Origin: Pseudo-nitzschia pungens
Lineage: Eukaryota; Bacillariophyta; Bacillariophyceae; Bacillariales; Bacillariaceae
Assembly (NCBI GenBank): GCA_037355855.1
Contig: JAYLWG010000028.1
Coordinates: forward strand, 1 to 11,700
Direction: 5' to 3'
DNA length: 11,700 bases
In this document: piece by piece, positions 10,801-11,700 of the stretch
Layout: each line of letters starts with the position of its first letter
Numbering within the stretch: position 1 is the first letter of the stretch
Notes under the pieces: model-generated
What the model was told of the DNA's origin: nothing
The model's database searches: none
What the model saw: only the letters and a program-made list of their open reading frames with translations
Program-made: the position numbers and the translations under genes

Positions 10801-11267
10801 TAATTATCATGTCTAGCTAACTCTTCTTTTAATACCTTTTTATCTTTCTTTAATAAATCTTTTTCTGCTTGGATTACAAATGAACTAGCACCCTTCTTTA
10901 TTAATTGACGCAATCGTCTTGTTCGTTTGTAAATATTTTCCTTATATTTATCAAATGGCGTTGGATCAAGCTCATAAGAGGTATGAATTTGTCCAAATAA
11001 ATATCTTAACTGATCTTTTAAACTAGTTGAAAAATATAAAGTTGGTCGGAAAACCGCAAATTGTGTTAATTGATTTGCATTTACTTCTTTTACTAATGAT
11101 TTTTGAATATTCTGTTTTAAGAATGAGAAATTTTGGTCATCAAAGAACCAGTTCATTAAATGTTCAGTAACTAAAACTAATCTTGAATTTAACTGAAGTT
11201 GAACGGTTAATTGAGAATTTGTAACTGTCTTGTGTATAGACATTAATAACTCTTCGAATTTGGTCAT
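7847..11267 (-). CDS. rpoB: plastid RNA polymerase beta subunit, 5' part incomplete, one certain frame change
   Basis: Beta subunit of the plastid-encoded polymerase. The first frame (11267-9708) opens with a roughly 180-residue insertion that is not conserved. It then enters RpoB at [17 protein letters not shown], the block after the RSPGVYF region, which itself is absent from the window. Then follow [20 protein letters not shown] and the rifampicin region from residue 412, [20 protein letters not shown] then [14 protein letters not shown]. The second frame has [18 protein letters not shown], the active-site [13 protein letters not shown] (about 8680-8650, both Lys present), [11 protein letters not shown] and [20 protein letters not shown]. 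The frames meet at the T run 9742-9747, where one base is extra; correcting it gives [20 protein letters not shown], which runs on without a stop into the second frame. Net length is 1139 codons plus stop. The ATG at 11267 is probably not the true start, because the conserved N-terminal domain must lie upstream. The alternative is a split rpoB. Confidence 0.93.
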
Positions 11268-11700
11268 CAGATAATTTTAACGTTTCTGAAGAATTCAATA
11301 ATTTATTAGATTCTGATGAATAAGTTAAAATTCGATATTTGGTTAAAAACTTTTAATAAAAATTGAAAATATTTCAATAAGGTACTAATTGTTTCATTAG
11401 TAAAATTAGTCTTTGAATTGGGTGATGTATATTTTTGTTTTAACCATTTTAAAAAATAATAACCTCATTTTTGAGGTTGACTGGAAGTTTTGTGTTTGTG
11501 AGATTAAAACATAGAATTTAAAACATTGAAAAAGGAAAACGATGAGTCATTCTTTGATTGCTTTAAAAATTCTAAAGAATAATAAGAAATTGGAATAGAA
11601 TTAGGTTCATGGGACGCTTGTGACTTTGCCTTATAAGTTTGAGTTTCCCAAGTTGTAAAGATTTTTTTAACTCGTTTATTTTTTAAAAAATCAATAATTT
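11268..11700 (-). CDS. rpoB: probable upstream continuation of rpoB, frame disrupted
   Basis: From the window edge one frame is open for 64 residues (11698 to the TAA at 11504), ending ...FFNVLNSMF. It is Lys/Ser/Asn-rich and not recognisable. The minus strand then reads sensibly only by changing frame at the T4 at 11506-11509, at the T6 at 11451-11456 (giving [15 protein letters not shown]) and at the T5 at 11345-11349 (giving [14 protein letters not shown], then [17 protein letters not shown]). One more change, somewhere in about 11190-11265, enters the frame of the downstream piece. The composition looks coding, and the missing conserved RpoB N-terminus must be further upstream, so I read this as the continuing large insertion of rpoB. 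I cannot confirm this by homology. If rpoB is instead split, the stop at 11504 could be a true gene end. Confidence 0.45.
11451..11478 (-). terminator. terminator-like hairpin in the upstream part of rpoB
   Basis: Positions 11461-11467 and 11472-11478 (AACCTCA and TGAGGTT) form a perfect 7-bp stem with a 4-base loop. On the minus strand the stem is followed at once by ATTATTTTTT, the shape of an intrinsic terminator. It comes about 25 bases after the TAA at 11504 and about 185 bases before the ATG at 11267. That would fit a boundary between two rpoB parts. It may equally be chance inside a coding A/T-rich insertion. Confidence 0.3.

Noticed and set aside
1026..11267. Introns explaining the broken frames
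   Set aside because: The breaks need only one base and conserved residues run up to both sides, leaving no room for group I or II introns.
325..11267. Pseudogenes in a decaying plastid
   Set aside because: Catalytic, zinc-binding and structural motifs are all intact and codon use is normal. Decay would show substitutions as well as indels.
1..11700. Variant genetic code (TGA or TAA read as sense)
   Set aside because: Conserved Trp positions use TGG. The in-frame stops all fall just after frame changes and vanish with the one-base correction.
1..11700. CRISPR arrays, insertion sequences, phage or toxin genes
   Set aside because: I saw no spaced direct repeats, transposase motifs or such genes; the window is filled by the rpo-rps2 operon and trnF.

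Overview
The window is a piece of a plastid genome, about 70% A+T, with everything on the minus strand. Read in the direction of transcription the order is rpoB - rpoC1 - rpoC2 - rps2 - trnF(GAA). The beta-prime subunit is split into rpoC1 and rpoC2 (as in plastids and cyanobacteria), and rps2 follows directly (the plastid arrangement). RpoB and RpoC2 carry long insertions. Together these point to a photosynthetic-lineage plastid, most likely a green (chlorophyte) alga. The finer placement is inference, and I cannot name the genus. TGG is used for Trp, and nothing suggests a variant genetic code.

Layout from right to left: 11268-11700 is probably the upstream continuation of rpoB, but it reads in several frames. 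Positions 7847-11267 hold rpoB from a long insertion through the rifampicin region and active site to the C-terminus. rpoC1 is 5715-7841, beginning 5 bases after rpoB. rpoC2 is 1026-5686, 28 bases after rpoC1. rps2 is 325-1009, 16 bases after rpoC2. A strong hairpin (230-279) lies downstream of rps2, then a candidate promoter and trnF(GAA) at 74-146. Positions 1-73 hold nothing I recognise apart from one arm of a flanking inverted repeat.

The three rpo genes encode the catalytic core of the plastid-encoded RNA polymerase. RpoB and RpoC1 form most of the active centre, and RpoC2 supplies the trigger loop and jaw. Rps2 is a small-subunit ribosomal protein. This is a compact operon for plastid transcription and translation.

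The oddest thing is that every protein gene is broken by single-base frame changes: one in rps2, six in rpoC2, two in rpoC1, one certain in rpoB, and probably about four more in its upstream part. Nine of the ten certain ones sit in A/T runs. Each is resolved by one base, and conserved motifs resume at once on the other side. The gene lengths also come out as whole codons once these are counted. All catalytic and zinc-binding residues are present. This argues for indel errors in the assembly, or less likely for pervasive slippage or frameshifting in the organism, rather than for dead genes. I found no clearly new biological system here.
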